Positions 20,735 to 31,670 of a stretch of DNA of 64,000 bases are shown piece after piece. Below the pieces are notes generated by a model that had not been told where the DNA came from, searched no databases, and saw only the letters and a list, made by a program, of their open reading frames with translations. The first letter of the stretch is position 1, and every line of letters starts with the position of its first letter. The stretch is from Bidens hawaiensis. Lineage: Eukaryota; Streptophyta; Magnoliopsida; Asterales; Asteraceae. The DNA lies in assembly GCA_021521415.1 (NCBI GenBank), contig JAIQDT010000669.1:1-64000 (forward strand), given 5' to 3'. Both the position numbers and the translations under genes were made by a program.

Positions 20735-23359
20735 ATGTCGTCGATCAACATCTCCGATTTGGTCAAGATGGAAGTAGAAGCGGGGTCTGCCACTAAGGCC
20801 CCGAGGCTGATGAAAGGAACTGACTTCGTGGCATGGAAGGACAGATTCATCCAATACATCAAATACCAGGATGCCAAAATGTGGGTGTGCATCCAGGATG
20901 GATATATCCCTCCAACTGCGCAATACGAAGGTCGCGATGTGGTTAAGAAGTACAGCAAAATGGAGGACGAAGAAAAGAAAATGTACGAGGCCGAAAGCAA
21001 GGCCCATGCTGCGATAACAATGGCACTTCCTCAAGAGGTTCTCCATACGTTCCGAAAGTACACTTCTGCAAGAGAGCTTTGGGATGCTCTTGAAAATAGA
21101 TTCGAGGGGAATGTGGGTATCCGTGCATCGAAGGTAAAACTTTTGAAGACCCAGTTCTCCGTCTTCAAATTTTTGAAGAACGAATCACTGGATGATATTA
21201 TCACCAGATACTATCATCTAATGACAGAGCTCAGCAATTATTCAATTGCTTACCGAGAAGAAGAGATCGTTGAAAAGCTTCTCGATGCTCTCCCACCGAA
21301 GTGGGAAATGTACACCGTCCTTATGAGGGAAGACAGAGACTTTCCAACCTATGATCTAGAAACAGCAGTAAACAAGCTCAGAACTTATGAGCTTAATATG
21401 GTTCGAAAGGAAACACCAACAGATCAGATACAAGACCCTGGTATGTATGGTGCTAAGGTTAACTCAGGCTCAAGTTCAAGGCCTGAATCTGCTGCTTTTT
21501 ACTCGAAAGGGGAGTCAGGTCCTGACTCACCTCATGAAGGAAATGTTTCTGTTAACATGAATGGTGATGTATGTTTCGTTGCTGGAGGATCTAGTACTTC
21601 AAAGCCTCAAGCGTCCTCAAGTGGTTTTTCTGCACATGCCTCAAGCAATAATTATTCCAAGATGCCTATGAGTGTAAAATCTGCTGAAGAGCAGTTTGCA
21701 GTCTATGCATCATTTATTGCTTCCTATGAAAACTACATCCAGGGGAAGATTGTGGACCCTGCTGTTCTGGATGAGGACTACGACCAGATCGATGCTGATG
21801 ATCTGGAGGAGATGGATTTGCAATGGCAAATGGCAATGATTGTGAGACGTGTTAAACGGTTTATGCACAAAACTGGAAGAAAGTTTGTTGGTGGTAGGCC
21901 CGGGTTCGACAAGTCCAAGGTAAGGTGCTATAATTGTCAACAGTACGGGCACTTTGCCAAGGAATGCAGAAATGAGAGGGTTGAACGAGGACAAGGTCGA
22001 CCTACACAACACTCAGGAGTTAACAGAGAGATAAATGCCATGTTGACCAGAGAGGAAGGAGAGTACAACTGGAATCAACGCTCAAGTGGTTCTGGTGAGC
22101 AAGCAAACATGGCTGAGTCTGAAGCTGAAGAATGTGAGAAGGTTGAAGAAATTGAGAAAGCAAATGAAGAAGAAACCGCTTTCATGGCAAATGACAAAGA
22201 TAATCGCACCGAGGTAAGTCCTAAAACTATTTGTACTAGTTGTGAGAATTTGTCTGAGCAACTTAAAACGATAACTGATCAGTATGTCCATTTAGATGCT
22301 GACTTTAAAACTATTAAAGAAGATCACCATTTTACGAAAGCAAGAGAAACGAGTTATAAAATTAAAATAAAAGCATGTGAAAAAGACGTTCAAAGCTTAA
22401 AAATTAAACTTGCTGAGAAAATTGAAATAATTGATCTTAGTTATGAAGTTTTGGAGGAAAAAACTAAAGTGATTGCTGATCGGGATAAACAGATTGCTGA
22501 CCACCAGGTAAAGGTGGTGGAACTGAACCGCAAACTTGAGCAGTTCAGGAATTCCTCGGCCATCCTTGATCACCTCGTGAGTGATCCAGGTACCTCTGCA
22601 AAGAGGGGAGGAATCGGATATCACGAAGTTCCACCACCCTTTAACCACAATTATACATATAATCCGAGTGTTCAGAAATCTGTTGATTTCGAGGTTAATC
22701 AGACAACTCCAATTAAGATTTCAAGGGTAGAATCAAGTGTTAGCTGTGGCGAAACGAGTTCGTCTGTTTCTAGTGTAAATATTTCTGTTTCAAGTCCAGT
22801 CTCATCGGATTCGGATAAGTTGTCCGAATCTGATCAGACAAAAGAGAAGGTAGGGTTACCCACCGATGGAGATAAAAATAAAGTTTCTAAAAAGAGTTCT
22901 CCACTCAATCCGTACGTCCCACCTTATGTGAGACAAACGGATGGTAACACTGCCTCTACATCTAAGCCAACATTTGACAAGAAAATTGAGAGACGATGTT
23001 GCTTTAGATGTAACAAGTTAGGACATCTAGTTGCAGATTGCCCTTTGAAACCGAGATTTAGAGATGTGAAGCCAAATAAAACTGAGTATAAGCGTCATTT
23101 TGCTACTGATAAAAATGAAAACTTTAAAAAATGCCAAAATGTAACGAATTCAAGTTTTCATAAAAACAAACCTCAGTTTTACAACCAAACCACAAGATAT
23201 AACACTTTCATTTCTCAAAGGTTTGGAAGACATTACACGCAATCTGCAGGGAGATTCCCTAACAGGACTTACAGAAATTATCCTGACGCTAACTTGAGAA
23301 AGCCAGGGTACGGGACGTATCGATCCAAGACCAATTGGTCTTGGGTCCCAAGATTCTAA
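20735..23359 (+). CDS. gag of the inner copia element (long, two zinc knuckles)
   Basis: 874 residues from the first ATG after the leader. Residues about 25-230 form the copia gag domain (DFVAWKDRFIQYIK, then RELWDALENRFEG and later EEEIVEKLLDALPPKWE). A first CCHC knuckle is at about residue 399 (CYNCQQYGHFAKEC). Residues about 500-615 are Glu/Lys-rich with heptads, a probable coiled coil. A Ser-rich stretch leads to a second CCHC knuckle at about residue 755 (CCFRCNKLGHLVADC) and a basic, Tyr-rich tail. It is much longer than a usual copia gag of 250-400 residues. It forms particles and packages RNA in the cytoplasm. The frame is intact and overlaps pol by 25 bases in another frame. Confidence 0.92.
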   Translation: MSSINISDLVKMEVEAGSATKAPRLMKGTDFVAWKDRFIQYIKYQDAKMWVCIQDGYIPPTAQYEGRDVVKKYSKMEDEEKKMYEAESKAHAAITMALPQEVLHTFRKYTSARELWDALENRFEGNVGIRASKVKLLKTQFSVFKFLKNESLDDIITRYYHLMTELSNYSIAYREEEIVEKLLDALPPKWEMYTVLMREDRDFPTYDLETAVNKLRTYELNMVRKETPTDQIQDPGMYGAKVNSGSSSRPESAAFYSKGESGPDSPHEGNVSVNMNGDVCFVAGGSSTSKPQASSSGFSAHASSNNYSKMPMSVKSAEEQFAVYASFIASYENYIQGKIVDPAVLDEDYDQIDADDLEEMDLQWQMAMIVRRVKRFMHKTGRKFVGGRPGFDKSKVRCYNCQQYGHFAKECRNERVERGQGRPTQHSGVNREINAMLTREEGEYNWNQRSSGSGEQANMAESEAEECEKVEEIEKANEEETAFMANDKDNRTEVSPKTICTSCENLSEQLKTITDQYVHLDADFKTIKEDHHFTKARETSYKIKIKACEKDVQSLKIKLAEKIEIIDLSYEVLEEKTKVIADRDKQIADHQVKVVELNRKLEQFRNSSAILDHLVSDPGTSAKRGGIGYHEVPPPFNHNYTYNPSVQKSVDFEVNQTTPIKISRVESSVSCGETSSSVSSVNISVSSPVSSDSDKLSESDQTKEKVGLPTDGDKNKVSKKSSPLNPYVPPYVRQTDGNTASTSKPTFDKKIERRCCFRCNKLGHLVADCPLKPRFRDVKPNKTEYKRHFATDKNENFKKCQNVTNSSFHKNKPQFYNQTTRYNTFISQRFGRHYTQSAGRFPNRTYRNYPDANLRKPGYGTYRSKTNWSWVPRF

Positions 23360-26300
23360 CTCTTTGTTTTATTGTGCAGGAACAGTTGAACAGGGCTGCC
23401 AACAATCTTTGGATTGTAGATAGCGGCTGTTCCAGGCACATGACAGGCAACAAACACTTGTTGCAAGACTTAAAACCTGTTCAGGGAGCTAGAGTTAGTT
23501 TTGCTGGTGAAAGCGGTGGAAGGATTACCGGTAGAGGAACTGTGTCGAATGGGAGAATGACACTTGAAAATGTAAACTTTGTGGAGGAATTAAAGCACAA
23601 TCTGCTGAGTGTGTCGCAGATTTGTGATAAAGATTACACTGTCCATTTCACGAAGAATGAAGCGATCGTATTGAAGCCTGGTTTTCATATACCTGAAGAA
23701 TGGATAGTAATGAAAGCTCCACGTGAAACGAATACATACGTGATGGATATGAGGTCTACTGAAATGGCCACCGGAGAATCCTGTTTAATGACAAAGGCAA
23801 GCGAATCAGAATCAGAATTATGGCACAGGAGAATGGGACATATTCATCTTCGTAAGATGAACTTCATTGTCAAAAATGGGCTTGTGATGGGCGTTCCCTT
23901 AAAGAGTTTCAACTTTGAAGATAAATGCATAGCGTGCAAGAAGAGAAAACAACACAAGAAAAGCCATCTCATCAAGACGATCAACTCAATTGCTGGTACT
24001 CTAGAACTACTTCATATGGATCTCTTCGGTCCGGTGAATGTACAAAGTCTAGGCGGTACTTCTTACTGCTTGGTGATAACTGATGATTACTCGCGATACT
24101 CGTGGGTATATTTTCTGAAAACGAAAGACGAGACGACTCAGATGGTGAAGAATCTAATTACAAAAGTCGAGAACGTCATGAGTAAATCAGTTAAATTTAT
24201 CAGAAGCGACAATGGGACAGAGTTCAAGAACTTTGAGATGGAAATCTTTTGTCTTCAGAAGGGTATTGAGCATCAATACAGCGCTCCGTATACTCCACAA
24301 CAGAACGGAGTAGCTGAAAGGAAGAACCGAACGTTGATTGAAGGAGCCAGAACTATGCTGGCAGACTCAAAGCTTCCTGTGATGTTCTGGGCTGAAGCAG
24401 TTGCTACAGCCTGCTATGTTCTGAATCGGGTGTTAACCGTTAAGAGACTTGGAAAAACTTGTTACGAGCTTATGCACGGAAGGAAGCCCAACTTGTGCGG
24501 TCTTGAACCTTTTGGGTCTCCTTGTTCGATTTTGAAGACTAATTCGAAATTTGGTGAAGTAGCTGATGAGGGAATCCTAGTCGGTTATGTTGTTGGGACT
24601 CCCAACAGACGGGTCTTCAATACGACAACTTGCAAGGTGGAGGTGGTTTGTAACACCGACATTACTAGTTACCAACCGCCAAAACCAAGCAATGGACCTG
24701 CTGAGCTGTTTGACTATGTTAAACTTTTTAAGTCGTTTAACGTACCTACTTTGGAAATTTCTGAAGAAGACGAAAGAGCAGTGACGAAGATGATATTTGA
24801 TGAGGAAGAGGAGGTAGTGCAACATCAGATGACAGAAAAATCTCAGCCTTCCACATCAAACCCTATCGATACCCCTGCGGCCTCAACTGAAGATGAGTTT
24901 ATTAATCCTTTTCACTCTCAGCCTGAAACTACCATAGATGAGATCTCTTCAAACTTGGAAGACAATTTGCATGTCGGTGCTGTTCCGACCACGAGAATTC
25001 ACAAAGATCACCCATTGGAGAATGTTATAGGTGATGTGTCCTCTAGTGTACAAACCAGAAGTAGCTTGAATGAGCACACCTGTGTTTATACAAGCATTAA
25101 AGATACAGGTATCATGAACGAATGTTTGTACTCTGGCTTCATAAGCCAAGTTGAACCGAAGAATTATCAAATGGCTTTAAAGGACAGCTCGTGGGTCGAA
25201 GCCATGCAAGAAGAGTTGGCTCAGTTCGAAAAAATGGAAGTTTGGACTTTGGTTGAAAAACCAAAGAATGTGCATGCTATAGGCACGAAATGGGTGTTCA
25301 AGTGCAAGAGAGATGAAAAGGGGATTATCGTGAGAAATAAGGCGAGGCTGGTTGTAAAAGGTTTTAATCAGCAAGAGGGTATTGACTACAATGAGGTGTT
25401 CGCTCCTGTTGCCCGGTTAGAAGCGATTAGATTGTTTTTGGCGTTTGCTGCATCTAAAAAGATGAAGGTGTTTCAGTTGGATGTGAAGAGCGCGTTTCTT
25501 AACGGGAAAGTTGATGAGGTTATGTTTGTTGAGCAACCTCCGGGTTTTCCTGACCCAGACTTTCCGGATCACGTATACAGGTTGAGCAAGGCGTTATATG
25601 GGTTACATCAGGCTCCTCGTGCCTGGTATTCAACGTTATCAGACTACTTGCTGGAAAATGGTTTTGAAAGAGGATTGATTGACAGTACGTTGTTTGTGAA
25701 GAGAGAAGGATGTGACTTCCTACTGGTTCAAGTCTACGTGGATGATATCATTTTTGCTGCATCAAGAGTATCCATGTGTCAGGATTTTGAAGCTGTCATG
25801 AAGAAACGATTCGAGATGAGTGCTATGGGTGAACTAACCTTCTTTCTAGGATTGCAGGTTGATCAGAAGAAGGATGGGATGTTCATTCATCAAACAAAGT
25901 ATGTTCATGATGTGCTGAAGAGATTCAAGATGGAGGACAGTTCTCCATATGACACCCCAATCTGCGTCAATCACAAATTGGGCGCTGAATCAGATGGTGA
26001 CGCAGATGTGGACCCTACTCTGTATCGGGCGATAATAGGTTCATTAATGTATTTAACTGCTTCTAGGCCCGATATAATGTTTTCTGTTTGTCTTTGTGCT
26101 CGTTTTCAGGCAAACCCAAAGGAATCTCACATGAAAGGTGTGAAGAGGATTTTGCGGTATCTTAAGGGCAAGCCGAAACTAGGGTTGTGGTACCCAAAGG
26201 GAGGAGACGTTGAACTGGTGGCATATACAGATTCTGATTATGGTGGATGTAATCAGAGTCGGAAGTCAACAACAGGAGGCTGTCAGTTTCTTGGAGGAAG

Positions 26301-26682
26301 ATTAGTTTCCTGGCAGTGCAAGAAACAGACATCAGTTGCAATTTCAACATGCGAAGCTGAATACATGGCAGCATCCAACTGCTGCTCTCAGGTTTTGTGG
26401 ATTCAGCAACAATTGCGCGACTATGGTCTGAATTTCTTACTTACTCATATTTTAATTGATAACACTGCCGCCATCTCAGTAATTAACAATCCCGTGAAGC
26501 ACAGTAAAACTAAGCATATTGACATTCGTCATCACTTCATACGGGATTGTGCTGAGAAGAAACTGATAAAGATCGAAAAAGTTGATACACTTGAAAATTT
26601 TGCTGACTTGTTTACAAAAGCGTTTGATAAATCCAGATTTCAAAACCTAATTGAGCTAAACGGGATGATCAATCCCGAGTAA
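23335..26682 (+). CDS. pol of the inner copia element
   Basis: About 1115 residues, open from a non-ATG position; there is no suitable ATG, so it is made by recoding or splicing from gag, which lies in the other frame. Order: aspartic protease (VDSGCSRHMTG, about residue 30), zinc-binding pre-integrase (LWHRRMGHIH ... CIACKKRK), integrase core (HMDLFGPV; SDNGTEFKN; NGVAERKNRT with the third acidic residue), reverse transcriptase (ARLEAIRLF onwards, YVDD at 25735-25746), RNase H (TDSDYGGC to KHIDIRHHFIRD). Order protease-integrase-RT-RNase H is diagnostic of copia. No stop or missing catalytic residue was seen, so it is potentially active. It also could have supplied enzymes to defective relatives. 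Confidence 0.93.
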   Translation: MVLGPKILTLCFIVQEQLNRAANNLWIVDSGCSRHMTGNKHLLQDLKPVQGARVSFAGESGGRITGRGTVSNGRMTLENVNFVEELKHNLLSVSQICDKDYTVHFTKNEAIVLKPGFHIPEEWIVMKAPRETNTYVMDMRSTEMATGESCLMTKASESESELWHRRMGHIHLRKMNFIVKNGLVMGVPLKSFNFEDKCIACKKRKQHKKSHLIKTINSIAGTLELLHMDLFGPVNVQSLGGTSYCLVITDDYSRYSWVYFLKTKDETTQMVKNLITKVENVMSKSVKFIRSDNGTEFKNFEMEIFCLQKGIEHQYSAPYTPQQNGVAERKNRTLIEGARTMLADSKLPVMFWAEAVATACYVLNRVLTVKRLGKTCYELMHGRKPNLCGLEPFGSPCSILKTNSKFGEVADEGILVGYVVGTPNRRVFNTTTCKVEVVCNTDITSYQPPKPSNGPAELFDYVKLFKSFNVPTLEISEEDERAVTKMIFDEEEEVVQHQMTEKSQPSTSNPIDTPAASTEDEFINPFHSQPETTIDEISSNLEDNLHVGAVPTTRIHKDHPLENVIGDVSSSVQTRSSLNEHTCVYTSIKDTGIMNECLYSGFISQVEPKNYQMALKDSSWVEAMQEELAQFEKMEVWTLVEKPKNVHAIGTKWVFKCKRDEKGIIVRNKARLVVKGFNQQEGIDYNEVFAPVARLEAIRLFLAFAASKKMKVFQLDVKSAFLNGKVDEVMFVEQPPGFPDPDFPDHVYRLSKALYGLHQAPRAWYSTLSDYLLENGFERGLIDSTLFVKREGCDFLLVQVYVDDIIFAASRVSMCQDFEAVMKKRFEMSAMGELTFFLGLQVDQKKDGMFIHQTKYVHDVLKRFKMEDSSPYDTPICVNHKLGAESDGDADVDPTLYRAIIGSLMYLTASRPDIMFSVCLCARFQANPKESHMKGVKRILRYLKGKPKLGLWYPKGGDVELVAYTDSDYGGCNQSRKSTTGGCQFLGGRLVSWQCKKQTSVAISTCEAEYMAASNCCSQVLWIQQQLRDYGLNFLLTHILIDNTAAISVINNPVKHSKTKHIDIRHHFIRDCAEKKLIKIEKVDTLENFADLFTKAFDKSRFQNLIELNGMINPE

Positions 26683-27435
26683 CCATGTCTTTGTTTTGAA
26701 AAAAAAAAAAAAAAAAAAAAACAAGGGTCATTTTTGCTTAAAATGAGTCGGTTACCTCAGTTTGATGGACATATCCTCGGATATGTTTTGGTCCTCGTTT
26801 TTCGACTTAGAAAATAAGGATAGCCATTAACCGGAAGACTGAAAGTAACCGGGGCAGCTATGACGTGTGTTCTTTCAGTTGCTGAAAATTAGTCGGTCAT
26901 TCTTAGTAAGAAGGACACATACTTGTATGTGGTCGGTCCAGTTGATCCATTGGATCTTCAGGATAGCCGTTTACCTGACGACTTTGACGTGATCGGGGCG
27001 ATTGAAATCAAATTTTTTTTATATGGGAAATGAAATTACTTTTCAAGTCTACTACTTCGTAAGAAGTTCTTTGCTGTGTTTAACAGAAAATTGATCCAAC
27101 CTTGGAAAATGATATATATACTGATTGTGTGTGCTTAACTAGTGAAGTTATTAGGCTTAAAAGGCTTTAGAACAGTCATTGTATGTCATGGTAAATTTTT
27201 ATGGTGCGTAAAAGTGTATGTGATACTAACTTAAATTTACTCGAATTTACGTGGAAACTCCTTAAGAGTTTTGTATGTCTTCATACATATCTTTTCGAAG
27301 GATAGGCAGAAAAGCGACTACCCAGTCATACACGAGCCCGTGAGTGTTCTGATTCCTGTGAAGAAAGCATTTCAAGATACTGCAGTGATCCAGATTCGGG
27401 ACTTGCAGTGGTTTAGTACTCCGAAGTCGATAAAA

Positions 27436-27483
<48 letters not shown>

Positions 27484-28813
27484 GTGTATATTTTTAAATA
27501 CTTATGAGACATAGTAACAATCAAGACTTCTCAAGTCTGGAGTTAGAAGAAAACGGGAGGCAGACATCGTGTATATACAAGATAATCAGACATTATGGGT
27601 CGAAGTCAACTCGGGGTGACTTGGGTATAGCCAAATACGCTTTGAGAATAGATAGAAGACATCATTATCTCTGAGTTGTTGCCAACTTAAAATTTTGAGC
27701 TTAACTGAACCTTAATCCGTATCACAGAAACAATGAAAACCATTTAAGTTATTTACATGCTTGCAACCTGTTTCTCTATGTCATAATACAGCTAAACACG
27801 GATCCAAGTGACAGTCACATAGTTAGTATGATTCCTGTTGGGATCTTTTCTAAAACGTAGTGGTCCCTGACTAGACTGAAATTTGATCCCTTATTTCGTT
27901 AAAATTTTTTATAAGTTGTGTTATTGTAAAACTGGTTACTTGGACATGATCATTTTTGTTTAACTCTTTTTGGAAACTTCTAATGTTAAGTGCAAGATTA
28001 TTCAAACTTAAAGGGCTGATTTTGAAAATACGGGCGAAGTTGTTGAATTTGGCGAAGTTGTGCTTAACTTCGCCTAGGCGAAGTTAAGCGTAACTTCGCC
28101 TGAACCAACTCAGCCCTATATAAGGACTTTCAAATGGAAGCAGTAACATATATTGCAAATTTTTCCGGCGAACATAATATCAAATCCATATTATCCGATA
28201 TCGTGTTTTCATTCCGTTTTCGATCCTTGATTTCAGTTTCTTGTGCTCATTATCGGTATGTGTTGTCAATATCATTCACAAACTTACTCGTTCGGTATAG
28301 TTTTACCCGGTTCGAGACCTCGGGTCGTCGAACCTTCGAAACCAAGTTTTTCGACCTCACGTTACGTGTTCATGGACGACCTTTTCGTCCTAACACCATT
28401 GAAATATGTTGGACTTCATTGTTATATCCTTAAATCGGTCCGAAACGTCGGATAAAACTTGTTTGAATCTGAACAGTCGCCGTTTCAGATTCAGGCGAAG
28501 TTAAGGTTTACGCGAAGTTATTCTCAACTTCGCCAGTGGCTTAAGTTCGCTTTCAGCGAAGTTATCCACAACTTCGCTTGAAGCTTAATTTCGCCTATGG
28601 CGAAGTTATCCATAACTTCGCCTTGAACACAACTTCGCCTATTTCAAATTTTTTATAAGATTTCAGACGAACTTACAGATGAAGCGAAGTTGTTCCCAAC
28701 TTCTCCTCACCTTTAAATTCGCCTGTTCTGTGTACATCACAACTTCGCTCGTGGTACTTAGCGAACTTGTGAGCTGCTTACACACTGTCTAACTTGTTTT
28801 GTTTGGTGCAGAT
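26683..28813 (+). other. Long noncoding spacer between pol and the 3' ORF
   Basis: 2.1 kb without a supported gene. It begins with a run of about 24 A (26699-26722). Two diverged copies of a block of about 120 bp lie at 26742-26870 and 26888-27000, each with a hairpin. A (TA)n microsatellite lies at 27436-27482. The last 760 bp (28030-28790) carry about 8 GCGAAGTT and 7 AACTTCGC copies, with a perfect 9-bp-stem hairpin at 28078-28099. The open frames at 27271-27507 and 28134-28455 show no motif. Confidence 0.75.
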
Positions 28814-31606
28814 ATGGCTGCTGTTGGAGGTGCTGGTGGTGATGATGGTGATGAGCAACGACAATTCTTTCCAGCCCATAACCAATACATCACTTTGGAT
28901 CCAGACGCACGAGGCGTTGAAGACTATAGGGAGATTATCACATTTCTCCAACGATCACGAGTTTTTCACGCGATCACTAATACACTACCCATATCTCTGC
29001 CTAACATTGACGATTTCTGGCAGACGGTGTATTATGATTGCAGACCTGAGCCTCCAGTGATGCGAGCAACTGTCAATGGTCAAGACATACAGTTTTCCTC
29101 GGAAGACATACGGTTGGCTCTGCAGTTCGGTGATGAAACGAGAGACGACCCAACGGAGTTCGTAGCTCCTTTCCGTGACGGAGCTTACTTGAGGATGGGT
29201 TATTCGGGTCCGCTGGGGGACTCGCAGAGGAGGAAAGGCTTTCTGCTGGATCAATGGCGCTTTCTGATGCATGTGTTAATAGTATGCATGTCCGGCAGAA
29301 AGGCAGGAACAGACGGGATGGGTGCGACGATGCAATAGGCCATGATTGCGCTGACTTACAACCGCAGATATTCTTTTAGTCAGCTAATCTTTTACGAGAT
29401 TGATCGTCAGAGACGGGCGACGGCGCGCGAGCGTTTTATTATGTATCCTCGGTTTCTACAAATGATTATTAATCATGTCGCTCCGTCTATACCGCAAAGA
29501 CGCCCTATCAGATACGTTGAGTGCGTAACAAAACGTATCTTTGCTCAGTGCAGGACGTCGAGCACTCGTAGCAATCCTGAGCGGCGTCCCAGGCATACTC
29601 CACTTTTCGGGTATCTCATCAACCCGGAGTATGTTCCTGCAGGAGGGGACGAGTTCAGAGACCCCCAACCACATCAGGCGGCGGCACCTCATGCTGTATC
29701 AGCTGCGCCTGTGGTTTCTACTGTTGCCTCTGCTGCTGTGCCAGCTACTGTATCTCATGCTGTGTCTACTGCTGAAGACGTTGATCTTAATGCTGCCTTT
29801 GGCGTACATGGTGTGTTTGATATGGATGTCTCGGGTCCTCAACTTATGGATGTTACCAGAGCAGCTACTTCGGTAGCTGACTCTGATCTAGACGAGACGT
29901 TTGCTGAGGCAAGAAGACTTATGGTGTCTCGGGAACGGACTACGGGAAAGAGACCGAGAACGGAAAACGAGGATGAGGAAGAAGTTGATGAAGAGGAGGC
30001 AGTGCAGATTGTGCTTAGACGTTCAAGAAGAGAACAGAGAGGTATAGGTTCGGGAGCTGGAGAATCTTCAAGACTAGTACGTTTTGCTCCACCTGCCTTG
30101 TCTGGTATGTCTCTTATTACTACTACAGCACAGGTTACAGCGGTCGAGACGTCGGCCCCAGCAATTGTGTCCCTACCACCCCAACCGCTTAATCCACCGG
30201 TGGTAGTTGCACGATTTGTGGAGTCGACAATCACTTCTACTGCAGTGTTACCAAGTGTACCACCTGCGGTCACTTCTGCTGATGTCCCGCCAACTCCAAC
30301 GCCTACTTCAGATACCGAGAGGATTCTTTCGCTAGAGCGGATTGTTACTGAACAGTCAAAGACTATTGACCGCCTAGTGGAATCCAATCGACTACAAGCT
30401 GCCCTCCTGGTTGAACATGGAAGAATAATAGATGCCTTCAAGGATTACTTGGCATCTCAGGGGGAGAATACTTGTAGGGGCGATGAGTTGAGAACGAAAA
30501 GACGAGAAGATCATGACGATGATCCCAATGCACCTTCCGGTGCAGGTGATGAGCTGCCAAGAACCTCTCAGGCTCTTGGGGCTTCCACAACTGAGGGGGA
30601 GTCTACAAATGCAGCTGGTGATGAGGTTGTAGTTGTGGATGACGACGCTGATGTTGAAGACGTTATCGATGCTTTGAAGGAGTTGGATGAGGAGGAGGAC
30701 GATGAGTTGATGGATGATGACGACGTGTTGCCTATGGATGAGATTGAGAGGATTGGAGAACAGATTAATGTGGAAGATGTATTAGAAGAAGGTGAGATTG
30801 TGGATGATTCAGTGGAACATGAGATTCCAGCTGTTGAGAGATCAGAATTGGGGGATGAGAGCGTGATAGAAGATACAGTATGGGAGGAGCAGCCGAACTG
30901 GAAAGAAGGCTGTGCTCAGTGGTTTGTTAAAACCAAGAAGCCTGCAGTGCCAACGATGTTCAGAAAGACTTATAATATAAAGGGCTATGCAGAGTCAAAG
31001 AAGGGAATCATATGCTGGTTGTACGACAAAGAGCTGAAACTATTTGTGATCAAACGGTACGACGGCATTCAGTACTTTAAGAGATTGTTGAGATCTCTGA
31101 ATTCCTTACCAGAATGTGAGGTGAAAGATTTAGCGAGATTGGGGCTGATCAATAGAAGCAATGATGATATGGCAAGAATCATTGAGAAGATCGTATGGAA
31201 AGAAGCCATTAAAGACAAAAAGTTTGAACTGCTAAAGCCTCAAAAAGGAAAGTTGATAGAAGACAAAGATCGTGGAATGAGGGCTGACGGCAAACCATGG
31301 ATGGTTATGAAGTATAAACCAGTCCGTCATTTGAAAGAAGTACCGATGAAAGTTATGCCCAAGAACGTCCTAAAAGATTTAAAATGGTGGTACGTGGATT
31401 GTGAGACAGCTGAGGCGGTAATGGAAGATGAGGATGAACAAGAAGTACTTCGGGTGTACGACCCGATGCATCTTGTTAATCTGTCGCAGGCTGATTTGAA
31501 AGTGCTCAACGAGAAGAAGATCTTCTACATTCCTGCTTGGAAGGATCAAGCTAGGAAATATCAAGGGGTAGTGTCGGTATGTGTGAGAGAAGGGGCGCAC
31601 GCGTAG
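28814..31606 (+). CDS. Extra 3' ORF of the inner copia element, one in-frame TAG
   Basis: The ATG at 28814 follows a TTTGTTTGGTGCAG acceptor-like tract. The frame runs 174 codons to a TAG (29336-29338), then stays open in the same frame to 31606, with an ATG at 29342. The part around the stop resembles a domain I know from additional ORFs of Asteraceae retroelements, with a YNRRYSFSQLIFYEI ... FIMYPRFLQMI pattern. Downstream come a Ala/Val-rich linker, a basic KRPRTE patch, a heptad-rich helix (codons for ERILSLERIV), a very acidic stretch (30630-30760), and a conserved-looking C-terminal domain around WLYDKELKLFVIKRYDGIQYF. No signal peptide or membrane segment is seen, so an envelope role is not supported. 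The function is unknown. The TAG could be a recent mutation or a read-through site. Confidence 0.7.
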
Positions 31607-31670
31607 AGGTGAAGATTACAAGACTCAAGATTTGAAGATCAAGATATGAAGCTACTGCCAAGGGGGAGTC
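31607..31670 (+). promoter_or_regulatory. 3' untranslated end with polypurine tract
   Basis: The purine run AAGGGGGAG (31660-31668) lies immediately before the 3' LTR and is the expected primer for plus-strand synthesis. Confidence 0.85.

Noticed and set aside
27271..27507. 78-codon frame inside the inner element
   Set aside because: It ends in a translated (TA)n tract and shows no domain.
28134..28455. Overlapping frames before the 3' ORF
   Set aside because: They lie in two frames at once, are unconserved in pattern, and fall within the motif-rich leader.
29839..30441. 200-codon minus-strand frame
   Set aside because: It is an antisense shadow of the 3' ORF caused by its Ser/Thr/Val-rich codons.
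28814..31606. Calling the 3' ORF an envelope gene
   Set aside because: No signal peptide, membrane span or fusion-like segment is visible; position alone is not enough.
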